DNA of 40,424 nucleotides from an uncultured Clostridia bacterium. Its GTDB lineage: Bacteria > Bacillota > Clostridia > Christensenellales > Borkfalkiaceae. The translations under genes and the position numbers were made by a program. Numbering within the stretch: position 1 is the stretch's first letter; each line of letters starts with the position of its first letter. Under the pieces are notes generated by a model that worked only from the letters and a program-made list of their open reading frames with translations, did not search any database and was not told the DNA's origin. The stretch covers positions 1 through 40,424 of the forward strand of contig CANREM010000015.1 in the NCBI GenBank assembly GCA_947629675.1. The letters run 5' to 3'. This document shows positions 32,220 to 40,424 of this stretch, piece after piece.

Positions 32220-34526
32220 ATGAAGAAGCTCGTCCGCGAATTTGAATTTTCGCCCGAACAACTTCATATCGCAAGGGAACTTGCGCGCTCCGTCGGCATC
32301 AGCGAGGTGACGGCGGGCATCCTCCTCTCCCGCGGCATCGATACTGCGGAGAAGGCGAGGAAGTTCTTGCACCCTTCCGAAAAGAACTATCTCTCTCCCA
32401 TGCTCATGCAGGGCATGCGCGAGGCGGTGGAGCTTCTGACGCGCGCCCGCGATGAGGAGTGGCGGGTGGCGGTGTTCGGCGACTACGATGCGGACGGGAT
32501 CGGCGCGTGCGCCGTGCTTTCCCGCGCCCTCAAAACATTCGGCATCCTGCCCTATCTCTTTGTTCCCGAACGGAGCGACGGCTACGGGCTGTCCGTTCCC
32601 GCGATCGACCGCATCTTCGACGAATTTCTTCCCGACCTCATCGTGACCGTAGACTGCGGGATCTCCTGCAGGGACGAGGTGGAATACATCAAGGAGCAGG
32701 GGGCGTTCGTCATCGTCACCGACCACCACGAACTGCCCGAAGAACTTCCCGACTGCATCGTCATCAATCCAAAGCTCAAGGACGATTACCCCTACGACAA
32801 CCTCTGCGGCGCGGGCGTCGCCTTCAAATTGGCACAGGCTCTCATCGGGCGGGAGGCGTACGATCTCGTGGATTTCGCCGCCCTCTCGACGGTCGCCGAC
32901 AGCGTGCCCCTTCTCGGGGAAAACCGCGACATCGTGGCGGAAGGTTTGCGCCGCATCGCGGACATGCCCCGACCTGCCTTCGCCGCCCTCCTCGGGAAAC
33001 AGGGGGAGGTCACCGCGCAGACGCTCGCCTTTACCGTCGCCCCCCGCATCAATGCGGCGGGGAGAATGGGGGACGCCCGTGCGGCCCTCCAACTCTTCAC
33101 GAGCGAGGATGAGAAGGAGATCTTAGAGCTTGCCGCTCGCCTCAACGCATACAATATGGAGCGGCAAAGGTCGTGCGACGAACTCTACAATCAGGTGCTT
33201 GCCGAGATTTCGGCGGAAGGCCCCTATGGCAACGTCGTCATGCTCGCGGGCGAGGATTGGAACGCGGGATTTGTCGGCATCGTGGCGGCGCGCATCGCGG
33301 AGGAATTTTCCCGTCCCGCCCTGCTCTTTGTCCGCCGCGGCGACGTCTTGAAGGGCAGTGCGCGCAGCATCGAACGGGTGAACATCTTCGACGCGCTCAA
33401 GAATTGCTCGGAGCATATCGCCGAATTCGGCGGCCACGCACAGGCGGCGGGCATCAATGTCTCCGAGACGGAGTTCGAGCCTTTAAGGAACGCTCTCAAC
33501 GAGTATATCGGCGGAAAATACTCCCGCGAGGACTTTGTTCCCGTCGTCTATGTCGCGGGGGAGGCGCAGGGGGATTTCCGTGCGGTCGCGAAGGAACTCA
33601 CCCTCCTCGAGCCGTGCGGCATGGGGAACAAGCGGCCGCTCTTTGTCATGCAGGCGGAGCGGGTGGACGCCGCGCCCTTGAAGCCCCTTTCTCCCCACAT
33701 CGCGATGAAGATCGGGGGGATGGACTTCGTCTACTTCGGAGGTCTCAAGGACCTCGCCGCCCTGAGGAGCGACCTCAAAAAGAGCATCGTCTTTGAATAT
33801 AATGTCTCCACCTTCAAGGGGAAGGAATATGTGAAGGGGTTCGTGCGCACCGTCCTTTGCGACGCAAAGAGCGGGACGGACGTGGAGGCCGAGGCATTCG
33901 AAAACGTCCTCCGCCTTCTTCCCGCGGCGCGAAGTGACGCCAAGCCGCTCACGACGGAGGAGATGAACACTGCGCTCTCCGACAGACTCCGCCGCTGTGC
34001 CTACGGGACCTGTGCCATTTTGCACGACCGGAAAAATCTTGAAAAGTTCCCCGCCCTCGAAGGGTTGGACATCGACCTCTACCGTCCCGCCTCGCGGGGG
34101 GCGGACAACTGCGTCATCCTCTCGCCCGCACCCGATGCGGACCTTTCGTCCTATCGCGAGATCTTCGTCCTCGATGGGCCTGCCGCACTCCCCAAAATCG
34201 GCAATGCACACCTCTTTTTGAATATAGAGCTTTCGGACATGGGTGCCATGAAACGCGTCTCGACCGTGCGGGAGGACCTTCTCGCCGTGTTTTCCGCGCT
34301 TCGCCGCTTTGACGGGAAGGAGACTGGCATGGGGTATGCGGAAGCTGCGAGGGAATTGCAGCTCGGCTTCGACATGTTCGAGACTGTCTTCGCGCTGGCC
34401 GTCTTTGAAGAACTCGGCCTTATCGCCTTCAAAGAGGGGAGGCTCATCATTTGCCGCGGGGTCAAAACGGAACTTACGCGCTCGGAAATTTATACGGCAG
34501 TTCTTCGTTGCCGGGAGGAGGGATAA
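32220..34526 (+). CDS. recJ: Single-stranded-DNA-specific exonuclease RecJ
   Basis: 768 residues. A 5'-3' exonuclease of recombination and base excision repair. The DHH-phosphoesterase motifs are present: FGDYDADGIGACAVL, TVDCGIS, VTDHHELPE and VADSVPLLGENR, and the DHHA1 motif EFGGHAQAAGINV. The OB-type domain follows, and a further C-terminal region of about 200 residues is present as in other Firmicutes RecJ proteins. The ribosome binding site is AGGG, 8 bases before ATG. Its stop directly abuts the rel start (TAAATG). Confidence 0.95.
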   Translation: MKKLVREFEFSPEQLHIARELARSVGISEVTAGILLSRGIDTAEKARKFLHPSEKNYLSPMLMQGMREAVELLTRARDEEWRVAVFGDYDADGIGACAVLSRALKTFGILPYLFVPERSDGYGLSVPAIDRIFDEFLPDLIVTVDCGISCRDEVEYIKEQGAFVIVTDHHELPEELPDCIVINPKLKDDYPYDNLCGAGVAFKLAQALIGREAYDLVDFAALSTVADSVPLLGENRDIVAEGLRRIADMPRPAFAALLGKQGEVTAQTLAFTVAPRINAAGRMGDARAALQLFTSEDEKEILELAARLNAYNMERQRSCDELYNQVLAEISAEGPYGNVVMLAGEDWNAGFVGIVAARIAEEFSRPALLFVRRGDVLKGSARSIERVNIFDALKNCSEHIAEFGGHAQAAGINVSETEFEPLRNALNEYIGGKYSREDFVPVVYVAGEAQGDFRAVAKELTLLEPCGMGNKRPLFVMQAERVDAAPLKPLSPHIAMKIGGMDFVYFGGLKDLAALRSDLKKSIVFEYNVSTFKGKEYVKGFVRTVLCDAKSGTDVEAEAFENVLRLLPAARSDAKPLTTEEMNTALSDRLRRCAYGTCAILHDRKNLEKFPALEGLDIDLYRPASRGADNCVILSPAPDADLSSYREIFVLDGPAALPKIGNAHLFLNIELSDMGAMKRVSTVREDLLAVFSALRRFDGKETGMGYAEAARELQLGFDMFETVFALAVFEELGLIAFKEGRLIICRGVKTELTRSEIYTAVLRCREEG

Positions 34527-36656
34527 ATGGAAGCCATCCTCATGAAAATTTACGAAAATTATGCGGGAGCGGACCGCGACATGCTGCTCCATGCGTACGA
34601 TTATGCCAAGGCCGCCCACGAGAACCAGAAGCGGGCCTCGGGCGAACCTTACTTCATCCATCCCTGCGCCGTCGCCGAGATCCTCGTGGATCTGGGCCTC
34701 GACGCCGAGACCATTTCCGCCGCTTTTTTGCACGACGTCATCGAGGACACGCCCGCCACCGAGGAGGACATCCGCCGCGAATTCGGCGACGGGGTCCTAT
34801 CGCTCGTCTCGGGGGTCACGAAGCTCGACAAGATCGTCTTTAAGTCGGAGGAAGAGGAGGAGGCGGAGAACTTCCGCAAGATCTTTATCGCGATGGCGAA
34901 GGATATCCGCGTCATCATCATCAAGCTCGCCGACCGCCTTCACAACATGCGCTCCCTCACCTATCTCTCTTCCGAGAGGCAGAAGAAGATGGCGAGAGAA
35001 ACGCTCGACATCTACGCTCCCATCGCGGGGCGGCTGGGTATCAGCCAGGTCAAATGCGAGCTGGAGGACCTCTGCCTCAAATATCTCGACCCCGAGGCGT
35101 TCGCCTATCTCGTCGCGAACATCCATCAGAAGCTCGAGGAGCGCAACCGCTTCGTCAACTCCGTCGTTGAGGAGATCAAGGAGATCTTAAAGGAGAGCGA
35201 CATCGCGGGGGAGGTGTTCGGCCGCCCCAAACACTTCTATTCCATCTATAAGAAGATGAAGGCGAAGAATCTCGCCCTCGACCAGATCTACGACCTCACC
35301 GCCGTGCGCGTCATCGTGAGCACGGTGGACGAGTGCTACGAAGTGTTCGGCAAGATCCACAAGAAGTGGAAGCCCGTCCCGGGGCGCATCAAGGACTACA
35401 TCGCGACCCCCAAGCCCAACATGTATCAGTCCCTCCATACGACGGTCGTCACCGACTTCGGCCAGCCGTTTGAGATCCAGATCCGCACGGTGGAGATGCA
35501 CCGCACGGCGGAGTACGGTATCGCCGCGCATTGGAAATATAAGGAAAACCGCGATTCGGAGACCAAACTCGACCAGCGCATCTCGTGGATCCGCGAGATG
35601 ATGGAACTTCAGGGCGGGTTCAAGGATTCCAAGGAATTCATGAACACGGTGAAGGAGGAGCTGTATAGTTCCGAGCTTCTCGTCTTTACCCCGCGCGGGA
35701 AGGTCATCTCCCTCCCCGAGGGGGCGACGCCCGTCGATTTCGCCTACGCCATCCACTCCGAGGTGGGCAACCACTGCACGGGTGCGAAGGTGAACGGAAA
35801 AATCGTCCCCTTAAGTTCCACCCTCTCCCTCGGCGACGTCGTCGAGATCATCACGTCCTCCGCGAGCAAGGGGCCGTCGCGCGACTGGCTCAAATTCATC
35901 AAATCCTCCTCCGCAAAGGCGAAGATCAAGCAGTTCTATAAGAAGGAGACGAAGGAGGAGAACATCAAATTGGGGCGTACCATGCTCGAGGAAGCGGCCA
36001 AAAAGAAGGGGTATGTCCTCTCGGAACTCCTCACCGCGGACAGCTTCAAGACTGTCTCGCAAAAGCTCTCCTTCGATACGCAGGAGGAGATGTTTTCCGC
36101 CGTCGGGTACGGTGCCATCTCCACCAATCAGGTCATCTTCAAACTCATCGATTACTTCCGCAAAGAGGTCCCGCAGCCCGTCGAACTTCGCCCCTTCAAG
36201 GAAAAGAACGTCAGCGACACCGTCACCGTCAAGGGACTTAAGGGCCTTCTCGTCTCCTTCGCGGGGTGCTGTTCGCCCGTCCCCGGCGACGAGATCGTCG
36301 GCTTTGTGACGCGGGGAAGGGGGGTCGTCATCCACAGACGGGACTGCGCGAACATGCGCAATGTCGATCCCGAACGCCTTCAGCCCGCGGAGTGGGTGAA
36401 GAAAGCCGGTTCCACCCGCTTCCGCGTGACCTTTGTCGTCTATGCCGAGGAACAGGGGGCCGCGCTCTCCGCGATCTCGCAGGCGACGTCGGATATGAAG
36501 CTCTCCATCACCTCCATCAACGGCCGCTACGACAAGAGCAATGCCGCCATCGTCGAGGTCACCGTCACCCTCATGGGCAGGGAGGACGCCGAGGTGTTCA
36601 TGGACAAGCTCAAGATGCACGGAAGGATCATCGACGTGCATCGTCTGAGCAACTGA
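34527..36656 (+). CDS. rel: Bifunctional (p)ppGpp synthetase/hydrolase (Rel)
   Basis: 709 residues with all Rel domains in order. The hydrolase domain shows HDVIEDT and ADRLHNM, so it should be active. The synthetase shows GRPKHFYSIYKKM, RIKDYIATPKPNMYQSLHTTV and EIQIRT. TGS (VFTPRGKVISLPEGATPVDFAYAIH), a zinc-finger-like CCSPVPGDEIVGF..RRDC and a C-terminal ACT domain follow. It makes and degrades the stringent-response alarmone. Its start directly follows the recJ stop, with GGAGGAGGG as ribosome binding site, so the two are coupled. An ATG 15 bases downstream is an alternative start. Confidence 0.97.
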   Translation: MEAILMKIYENYAGADRDMLLHAYDYAKAAHENQKRASGEPYFIHPCAVAEILVDLGLDAETISAAFLHDVIEDTPATEEDIRREFGDGVLSLVSGVTKLDKIVFKSEEEEEAENFRKIFIAMAKDIRVIIIKLADRLHNMRSLTYLSSERQKKMARETLDIYAPIAGRLGISQVKCELEDLCLKYLDPEAFAYLVANIHQKLEERNRFVNSVVEEIKEILKESDIAGEVFGRPKHFYSIYKKMKAKNLALDQIYDLTAVRVIVSTVDECYEVFGKIHKKWKPVPGRIKDYIATPKPNMYQSLHTTVVTDFGQPFEIQIRTVEMHRTAEYGIAAHWKYKENRDSETKLDQRISWIREMMELQGGFKDSKEFMNTVKEELYSSELLVFTPRGKVISLPEGATPVDFAYAIHSEVGNHCTGAKVNGKIVPLSSTLSLGDVVEIITSSASKGPSRDWLKFIKSSSAKAKIKQFYKKETKEENIKLGRTMLEEAAKKKGYVLSELLTADSFKTVSQKLSFDTQEEMFSAVGYGAISTNQVIFKLIDYFRKEVPQPVELRPFKEKNVSDTVTVKGLKGLLVSFAGCCSPVPGDEIVGFVTRGRGVVIHRRDCANMRNVDPERLQPAEWVKKAGSTRFRVTFVVYAEEQGAALSAISQATSDMKLSITSINGRYDKSNAAIVEVTVTLMGREDAEVFMDKLKMHGRIIDVHRLSN

Positions 36657-36704
36657 TAAATTTGCCCGAGAAGTGCTTTTTTATCGTTTTTGAACGTCAT
36701 ACCT

Positions 36705-36717
36705 CGGACATGGTACC
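36705..36717 (+). repeat. Intergenic copy of the RGACATGG(G)T word
   Basis: CGGACATGGTACC lies between rel and hemZ, outside any gene. It is one of 14 copies in this window; a second intergenic copy is at 40308-40318. See the findings. Confidence 0.6.
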
Positions 36718-36747
36718 ATCGCAATTCGCCGAAGAGGAGGAAAGGAA

Positions 36748-38118
36748 ATGCTCTCTTGCGCCTTGGAATGGCTCGGGCCGGAACTCATGGACGTCGTGCG
36801 CCTCTTCGAGGGCGCGGACGCGCTGGAAATTTTACACACCTGCGAGACGGACGGCGTGCGTTTCGCGGGCGTTTTTCATGTGGAAGGAAGGGAATATCCC
36901 TACGCCTATGAGGACATTTCGCGCAGCGAGACGGAGAAAAAGAGCCTCATCAAGCGGTACGCCAAGCTCGCCCTCTACAACATTTTATCAACGATATATG
37001 CGCGGAAACTCCCGTGGGGATCGCTCACGGGCATTCGCCCGACCCGCCTCGCCTACGCCTCTTTGGAAAAGACGGGGGAGTTCGAAAAGTTTTTCCGTAC
37101 TTTGGGTGTTTCGGAGGAGAACATCGCCCTCACCGCCCGCGTTTTGGAGGGGCAAAAGGGCATTTATGAGCGAAGGGAGGGCAACTGCGACCTCTTCGTC
37201 TCCCTCCCGTTCTGCCCGACCAAGTGCGTCTATTGCTCCTTCATCACCGCGCCCATCGCCGCGACGAAGAAGTTCATGCCCGCCTACCTTTCCGCCCTCG
37301 GGGAGGAGCTGAAAGCCGCAAAGCCGCTCATCAAAAACCTGCGCTCCGTCTACATCGGCGGGGGCACGCCCTTTGTGTTGGAGGCGGAGGAGCTTGAGCG
37401 CGTCTTTCAGGCGATCGCTCCTTTAAGGGGAAACGGCTGCGAATACACCGTCGAGGCGGGGCGGCCGGACGTCTTTACCGAGGAAAAGCTCGACCTGTGC
37501 AAAAAATACGGCGTGACGCGCATCTGCATCAACGCCCAGAGTTTTTCGGACAGAACGCTCGCCGCCATCGGCAGAAGGCACTCCGCCGAGGACGTCATAC
37601 GGGCGTTCGAAATGGCGCGGCCGTACGGCTTCGACACGAACTGCGATCTCATCGCGGGCCTCACGGGCGAAAGTCTCGAGGAGTTCGAAAACAGCGTGGA
37701 TACCGCCATCGCGCTTTCCCCCGAAAATATCACCGTGCATACCCTCTGTCTCAAGAAGGGCGCGAAGCTCAAAGAGGAGACCGAGACGCTCTCCGAGGGG
37801 GGCATGTCTGCGATGATCGCCTATTCCCGCGAAAAACTTTCCGCCGCGGGATACGCGCCCTACTACCTCTACCGCCAAAAATACATGGCGGGCGCGCACG
37901 AAAACGTCGGCTGGACAAAACCCGATAAGGCCTGCGTCTACAACGTGGACGTCATGGAGGAGAGCGCGGACAACCTCGCCGTCGGCGCAAACGCCATCTC
38001 CAAGCGGGTGTTTCTCACCGAGGGCCGCATCGAACGCCTTGCCTCCCCCAAGGACCTGCCGACCTACCTTGCCAAATTCCCCAAGATCATCGAAGAGAAG
38101 AACAAACTGTTTGAGTAA
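36748..38118 (+). CDS. hemZ: Radical SAM coproporphyrinogen-oxidase-like protein HemZ
   Basis: 456 residues. The radical SAM motif CPTKCVYCSF near residue 155, RSVYIGGGTPF and the HemN-like EYTVEAGRPDVFTEEKL and SFSDRTLAAIGRRHS blocks identify the HemN/HemZ group, and the long N-terminal region (about 150 residues before the cluster) is the HemZ form. HemZ is encoded beside rel in many Clostridia. Whether it acts on coproporphyrinogen III is unproven in most of these organisms, many of which lack haem synthesis. The ribosome binding site is GGAGGAAAGG. Confidence 0.92.
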   Translation: MLSCALEWLGPELMDVVRLFEGADALEILHTCETDGVRFAGVFHVEGREYPYAYEDISRSETEKKSLIKRYAKLALYNILSTIYARKLPWGSLTGIRPTRLAYASLEKTGEFEKFFRTLGVSEENIALTARVLEGQKGIYERREGNCDLFVSLPFCPTKCVYCSFITAPIAATKKFMPAYLSALGEELKAAKPLIKNLRSVYIGGGTPFVLEAEELERVFQAIAPLRGNGCEYTVEAGRPDVFTEEKLDLCKKYGVTRICINAQSFSDRTLAAIGRRHSAEDVIRAFEMARPYGFDTNCDLIAGLTGESLEEFENSVDTAIALSPENITVHTLCLKKGAKLKEETETLSEGGMSAMIAYSREKLSAAGYAPYYLYRQKYMAGAHENVGWTKPDKACVYNVDVMEESADNLAVGANAISKRVFLTEGRIERLASPKDLPTYLAKFPKIIEEKNKLFE

Positions 38119-38462
38119 TAAGGGCAGCACGAGGGCCATCCGCGTCATGTTACCCCGCCCGCACGTTCTGATCGTCGTCTAAGGGCGGCACGCGGGGACT
38201 CCGCGTCATGCTGAGCCGACCATGTAATTACGCAGTCCTCGCGAGAAAGTCCCCGAAGCATCCCGAGGATGAAAACTCGGACTTCGTACTTCGGGATTCT
38301 TCGCTACGCTACTTCGCCTTCGGTTCGTGCCGCGCTTAGTCTACAAATAGAAGCTTCGCGCGGGGCAGAATGACGCCTACCACCTCCTCATTTCGACGTG
38401 ACGAAGTCACGGAGGAGATCCCCTCGAACCCGCCATGGCACAAAATGACATTTTTGAATAGA
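38119..38462. repeat. Gene-free gap with dispersed repeats
   Basis: No gene is supported. Contains CCGCGTCATGCTGAGC, CTCATTTCGACGTGACGAAG with the hairpin CGTGAC-GAA-GTCACG, and CAGAATGACGC, all with counterparts in the gaps at 5263-5561, 21413-21692 and 40320-40424. Confidence 0.65.
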
Positions 38463-38495
38463 CTGCGGGGCGTGCAATGGTTGCACGCCCCGCAG
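38463..38495. terminator. Strong hairpin terminator
   Basis: Perfect 15-bp stem CTGCGGGGCGTGCAA / TTGCACGCCCCGCAG, TGG loop, just beyond the XRE gene stop. T-tracts on either side are weak (TTTT at 38501-38504 on the plus strand side; TTTTTG on the other). Confidence 0.7.
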
Positions 38496-38502
38496 CTGAA
38501 TT

Positions 38503-38742
38503 TTATGGGTTTTGAGAATTGGCCCTCGCGCCCGTCTCATCCTCCAGCCCCAAAAGGTAGTCGCTCGTCACATCAAAGTAGAGTGCAAGCATGATGAGCT
38601 CGTCCATGCTCGGTTCATTGTAGCCCGTTTTCCATTTGGAAAGTTTTTGCTTGGAAATTTGCAGGTCAGAGCATATATCCTTCTGCATCTTTCCGCTCTC
38701 TTCGATCAGATCTTTCAATCTTGATGTAAATTGATTGGTCAT
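38503..38742 (-). CDS. XRE-family transcriptional regulator
   Basis: 79 residues from the ATG; a TTG three codons upstream is possible. The helix-turn-helix is MQKDICSDLQISKQKLSKWKTGYNEPSMDELIMLALYFDVTSDYLLGL, a standard Cro/CI fold and most of the protein. It is divergent from the lipoprotein gene at 38851, whose promoter contains a palindrome that is a likely operator. No clear ribosome binding site. Confidence 0.9.
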   Translation of the reverse strand: MTNQFTSRLKDLIEESGKMQKDICSDLQISKQKLSKWKTGYNEPSMDELIMLALYFDVTSDYLLGLEDETGARANSQNP

Positions 38743-38778
38743 TTCACGCAAAAAATATCAAAAATAGAAACCATTCAC

Positions 38779-38807
38779 TTGACAGTCTCCGAAATGGGGA
38801 CTATAAT
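38779..38807 (+). promoter_or_regulatory. Lipoprotein promoter with operator in the spacer
   Basis: TTGACA (38779-38784), 17 bases, TATAAT (38802-38807). AGTCTCC-GAAAT-GGGGACT (38784-38802), an inverted repeat with 7-base arms and one mismatch, fills the spacer and overlaps both hexamers by a base, the classic position for a repressor such as the divergent XRE protein. Confidence 0.8.
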
Positions 38808-38850
38808 CAATATATCCCAAAAGGAAAAAAATTATCAAAGGAGAAACAAA

Positions 38851-40239
38851 ATGAAAAAAATTTTGGCATCGTGTTTTGCGCTTACAATGACGGCATGTCT
38901 CGCTCTGCCCTTGGCTGCCTGCGGCGGAGGAGGCAAACTTGTCTCCGAACGGCTCCCCGAGGGAAATTTCGAGGAGGCATGGAAGGCGGCCTTTTCCCAT
39001 CTCAGCGACGAGAACATCAAGATCGAATTCGAGGTAAAAGGGGAATCTTCGGAAGAAGGGGCTAAGGATATTAGATATGGGCAGACCGTCTCCCGCAACG
39101 GTGATATCGAACGTTGGACAACGTCCGAAGATACTGTGGAGGATAATGATGGTAAGCGGATTGTTCCCGCAAGTGATATCATCATTGATTTTTCTTCTGA
39201 CCCAATACAGGGTTATGTTTGCGTCACAGACGGGGGTTTTCATGCCTTTAAGCCGAAAGAGTGGACCAGTCTTGCAGAGTATATGGCCATGGATCCCCAT
39301 GAGGATAGTGAAGAGCCAATCGTTACACAAATTCGTTATTTTAACATTATAGACGGAGAGGATGAAGAGGAGGAAACGGGGGAACTTTCCGATTTTTATC
39401 ATTATAGCAAAAAAGACGGGGGATATGTCTATGAGGAGGATTATTCCGAAGAAGGGGAAAATGGAAGTCTAAAACAGGTTATAAAATTTAAGGACGGGAA
39501 AATCGCTTATGTTTGCGATGAAAGTTCCGGCATTTATCATCCACTTGGCGATGAGGGTTATCATGTCACCTATACCTGGACCGTCACCTACGGCGGACAG
39601 GATGTGCATCTTCCCTCCGATGAGGAATGCGACCACGGTGTACGTGCCATACAGTCGGATATTCTTCCCGAAGCGGGCTTTGCGGAAGCCGTCGAAAAAG
39701 CCTTCGATATCTACGACAGCGAAAATATCAAAATAGAATTTGGATCGGGCGAAAGTATAGTAAATGGCAATTTTTATTCGGGAAAACTTATTCATGCGGA
39801 CAAGAAAGAATATTATCTTGAGTACATCTGTAATTACCGTAATTATTTGTATGATGAGCCTTTACGCATACAACGCATAGAGGGATATTGTGATCTCCGA
39901 GGCGAGTCGCCTATAGGATTCTTACAGTATTCCAACGGATCACGTATTAAACAAAATGCTGCTATGTTTGGAGAGGAAATGGAAGATGCATTTGTCAGTC
40001 CAATATTCTATCCATTTTTTAGTTTTTCCGAAATCAAGTCCGATCCGCAAAAGTTGCATTACAGTGAGGAGGAGAAAGGATATGTTTGGGAGGACGACGG
40101 AGAGGAATATATTGTAAAGTTTAAGAACGGTAAACTTGCTTCGATTTGGACTGTCGGCGGTCTCTATGAATATAATTATATGATTTTCACCTACGGCGGA
40201 CAGAAGGTGACTTTGCCCGATGATATGAGCGCGGAATAA
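38851..40239 (+). CDS. Lipoprotein with two internal repeats
   Basis: 462 residues from the ATG preceded by AAAGGAG. The signal MKKILASCFALTMTACLALPLAAC places the lipidated cysteine at 24. Two related halves follow: about 35-260 begins LPEGNFEEAWKAAF..SDENIKIEF and ends YGGQDVHLPSDE; about 270-462 begins LPEAGFAEAVEKAF..DSENIKIEF and ends YGGQKVTLPDDMS. The protein is strongly acidic. Family unknown. The divergent XRE gene and palindromic promoter suggest it is induced under specific conditions. The second half is AT-richer than the first. Confidence 0.85.
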   Translation: MKKILASCFALTMTACLALPLAACGGGGKLVSERLPEGNFEEAWKAAFSHLSDENIKIEFEVKGESSEEGAKDIRYGQTVSRNGDIERWTTSEDTVEDNDGKRIVPASDIIIDFSSDPIQGYVCVTDGGFHAFKPKEWTSLAEYMAMDPHEDSEEPIVTQIRYFNIIDGEDEEEETGELSDFYHYSKKDGGYVYEEDYSEEGENGSLKQVIKFKDGKIAYVCDESSGIYHPLGDEGYHVTYTWTVTYGGQDVHLPSDEECDHGVRAIQSDILPEAGFAEAVEKAFDIYDSENIKIEFGSGESIVNGNFYSGKLIHADKKEYYLEYICNYRNYLYDEPLRIQRIEGYCDLRGESPIGFLQYSNGSRIKQNAAMFGEEMEDAFVSPIFYPFFSFSEIKSDPQKLHYSEEEKGYVWEDDGEEYIVKFKNGKLASIWTVGGLYEYNYMIFTYGGQKVTLPDDMSAE

Positions 40240-40258
40240 CGTCTTGATAAAGCACTTT

Positions 40259-40295
40259 CCGCCCGAGGCACTGCCTCGGGCGGTCTTGCTTTTTT
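40259..40295 (+). terminator. Terminator of the lipoprotein gene
   Basis: 11-bp stem CCGCCCGAGGC / GCCTCGGGCGG with ACT loop, then TCTTGCTTTTTT. Confidence 0.93.
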
Positions 40296-40319
40296 GCACT
40301 TCTCTTTCAGACATGGTAA

Positions 40320-40424
40320 GCCCGTTTTCGCTCGGAAGGCATCCGCGTCATCCTGTTTCGCCCGTCATTGTCGAAGCGCGTCACGAGGGGCATCCGCGTC
40401 ATGCTGAGCTTGTCGAAGCATCCC
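40320..40424. repeat. Dispersed intergenic repeat, running off the window
   Basis: CATCCGCGTCATCCTG and CATCCGCGTCATGCTGAGC lie 67 bases apart, near GTCGAAGC blocks. Closely related to sequence at 38130-38220. Confidence 0.65.

Overview
The window looks like chromosome of a Gram-positive, anaerobic Clostridia-type bacterium of moderately high G+C. Grounds: an AddAB recombinase instead of RecBCD, a SCIFF peptide (six cysteines in a small peptide) with its radical SAM maturase, a long bifunctional Rel protein next to recJ and hemZ, lipobox lipoproteins, and sigma-A-like promoters that nearly all have 17-bp spacers. The exact lineage cannot be fixed by eye.

Layout. 1-3090: an AT-rich patch with the tail of a Vsr mismatch endonuclease, an SMC-like AAA ATPase with a CxxC knuckle, and a small protein with a HEPN-type RNxxxH motif. 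It lies just past the 3' end of a tRNA-fMet/Met/Glu cluster and looks like the edge of an acquired defence island. 3477-6876: a secreted serpin lipoprotein and an ECF sigma/anti-sigma pair; the serpin and sigma promoters share an unusually similar sequence. 6907-8833: tilS-hpt, with tilS apparently read from a leaderless transcript. 8846-18019: a lipoprotein, addB-addA, a small membrane protein and a PRC-barrel protein. 18145-20779: an MGDG-synthase-like glycosyltransferase and galE. 20880-26296: ruvC, then ruvA-ruvB-queA, a DinJ/YafQ-type toxin-antitoxin pair placed between queA and tgt, then tgt. 26354-32195: yajC (with an N-terminal lipoprotein extension), a TIGR04086-like membrane protein, scfA, scfB, secD and secF, i.e. 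protein export around the SCIFF cluster. 32220-38118: recJ, rel, hemZ. 38503-40295: an XRE regulator divergent from a lipoprotein with two internal repeats. Gene-poor gaps at about 5263-5627, 21413-21692, 24392-24560, 38119-38460 and 40300-40424 hold dispersed hairpin repeats.

Most notable: (i) a short word, RGACATGG(G)T, occurs 14 times, equally on both strands, in several reading frames and between genes, about ten times more than chance; (ii) the serpin and the ECF sigma operon share a near-identical promoter; (iii) SecD and SecF both appear to lack the membrane aspartates that drive proton-coupled export; (iv) leaderless starts for tilS and ruvC; (v) a terminator-like hairpin that contains the ribosome binding site of the next gene; (vi) a duplicated queA 3' end upstream of the inserted toxin-antitoxin pair. 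No CRISPR array, transposase, integrase or rRNA was seen.
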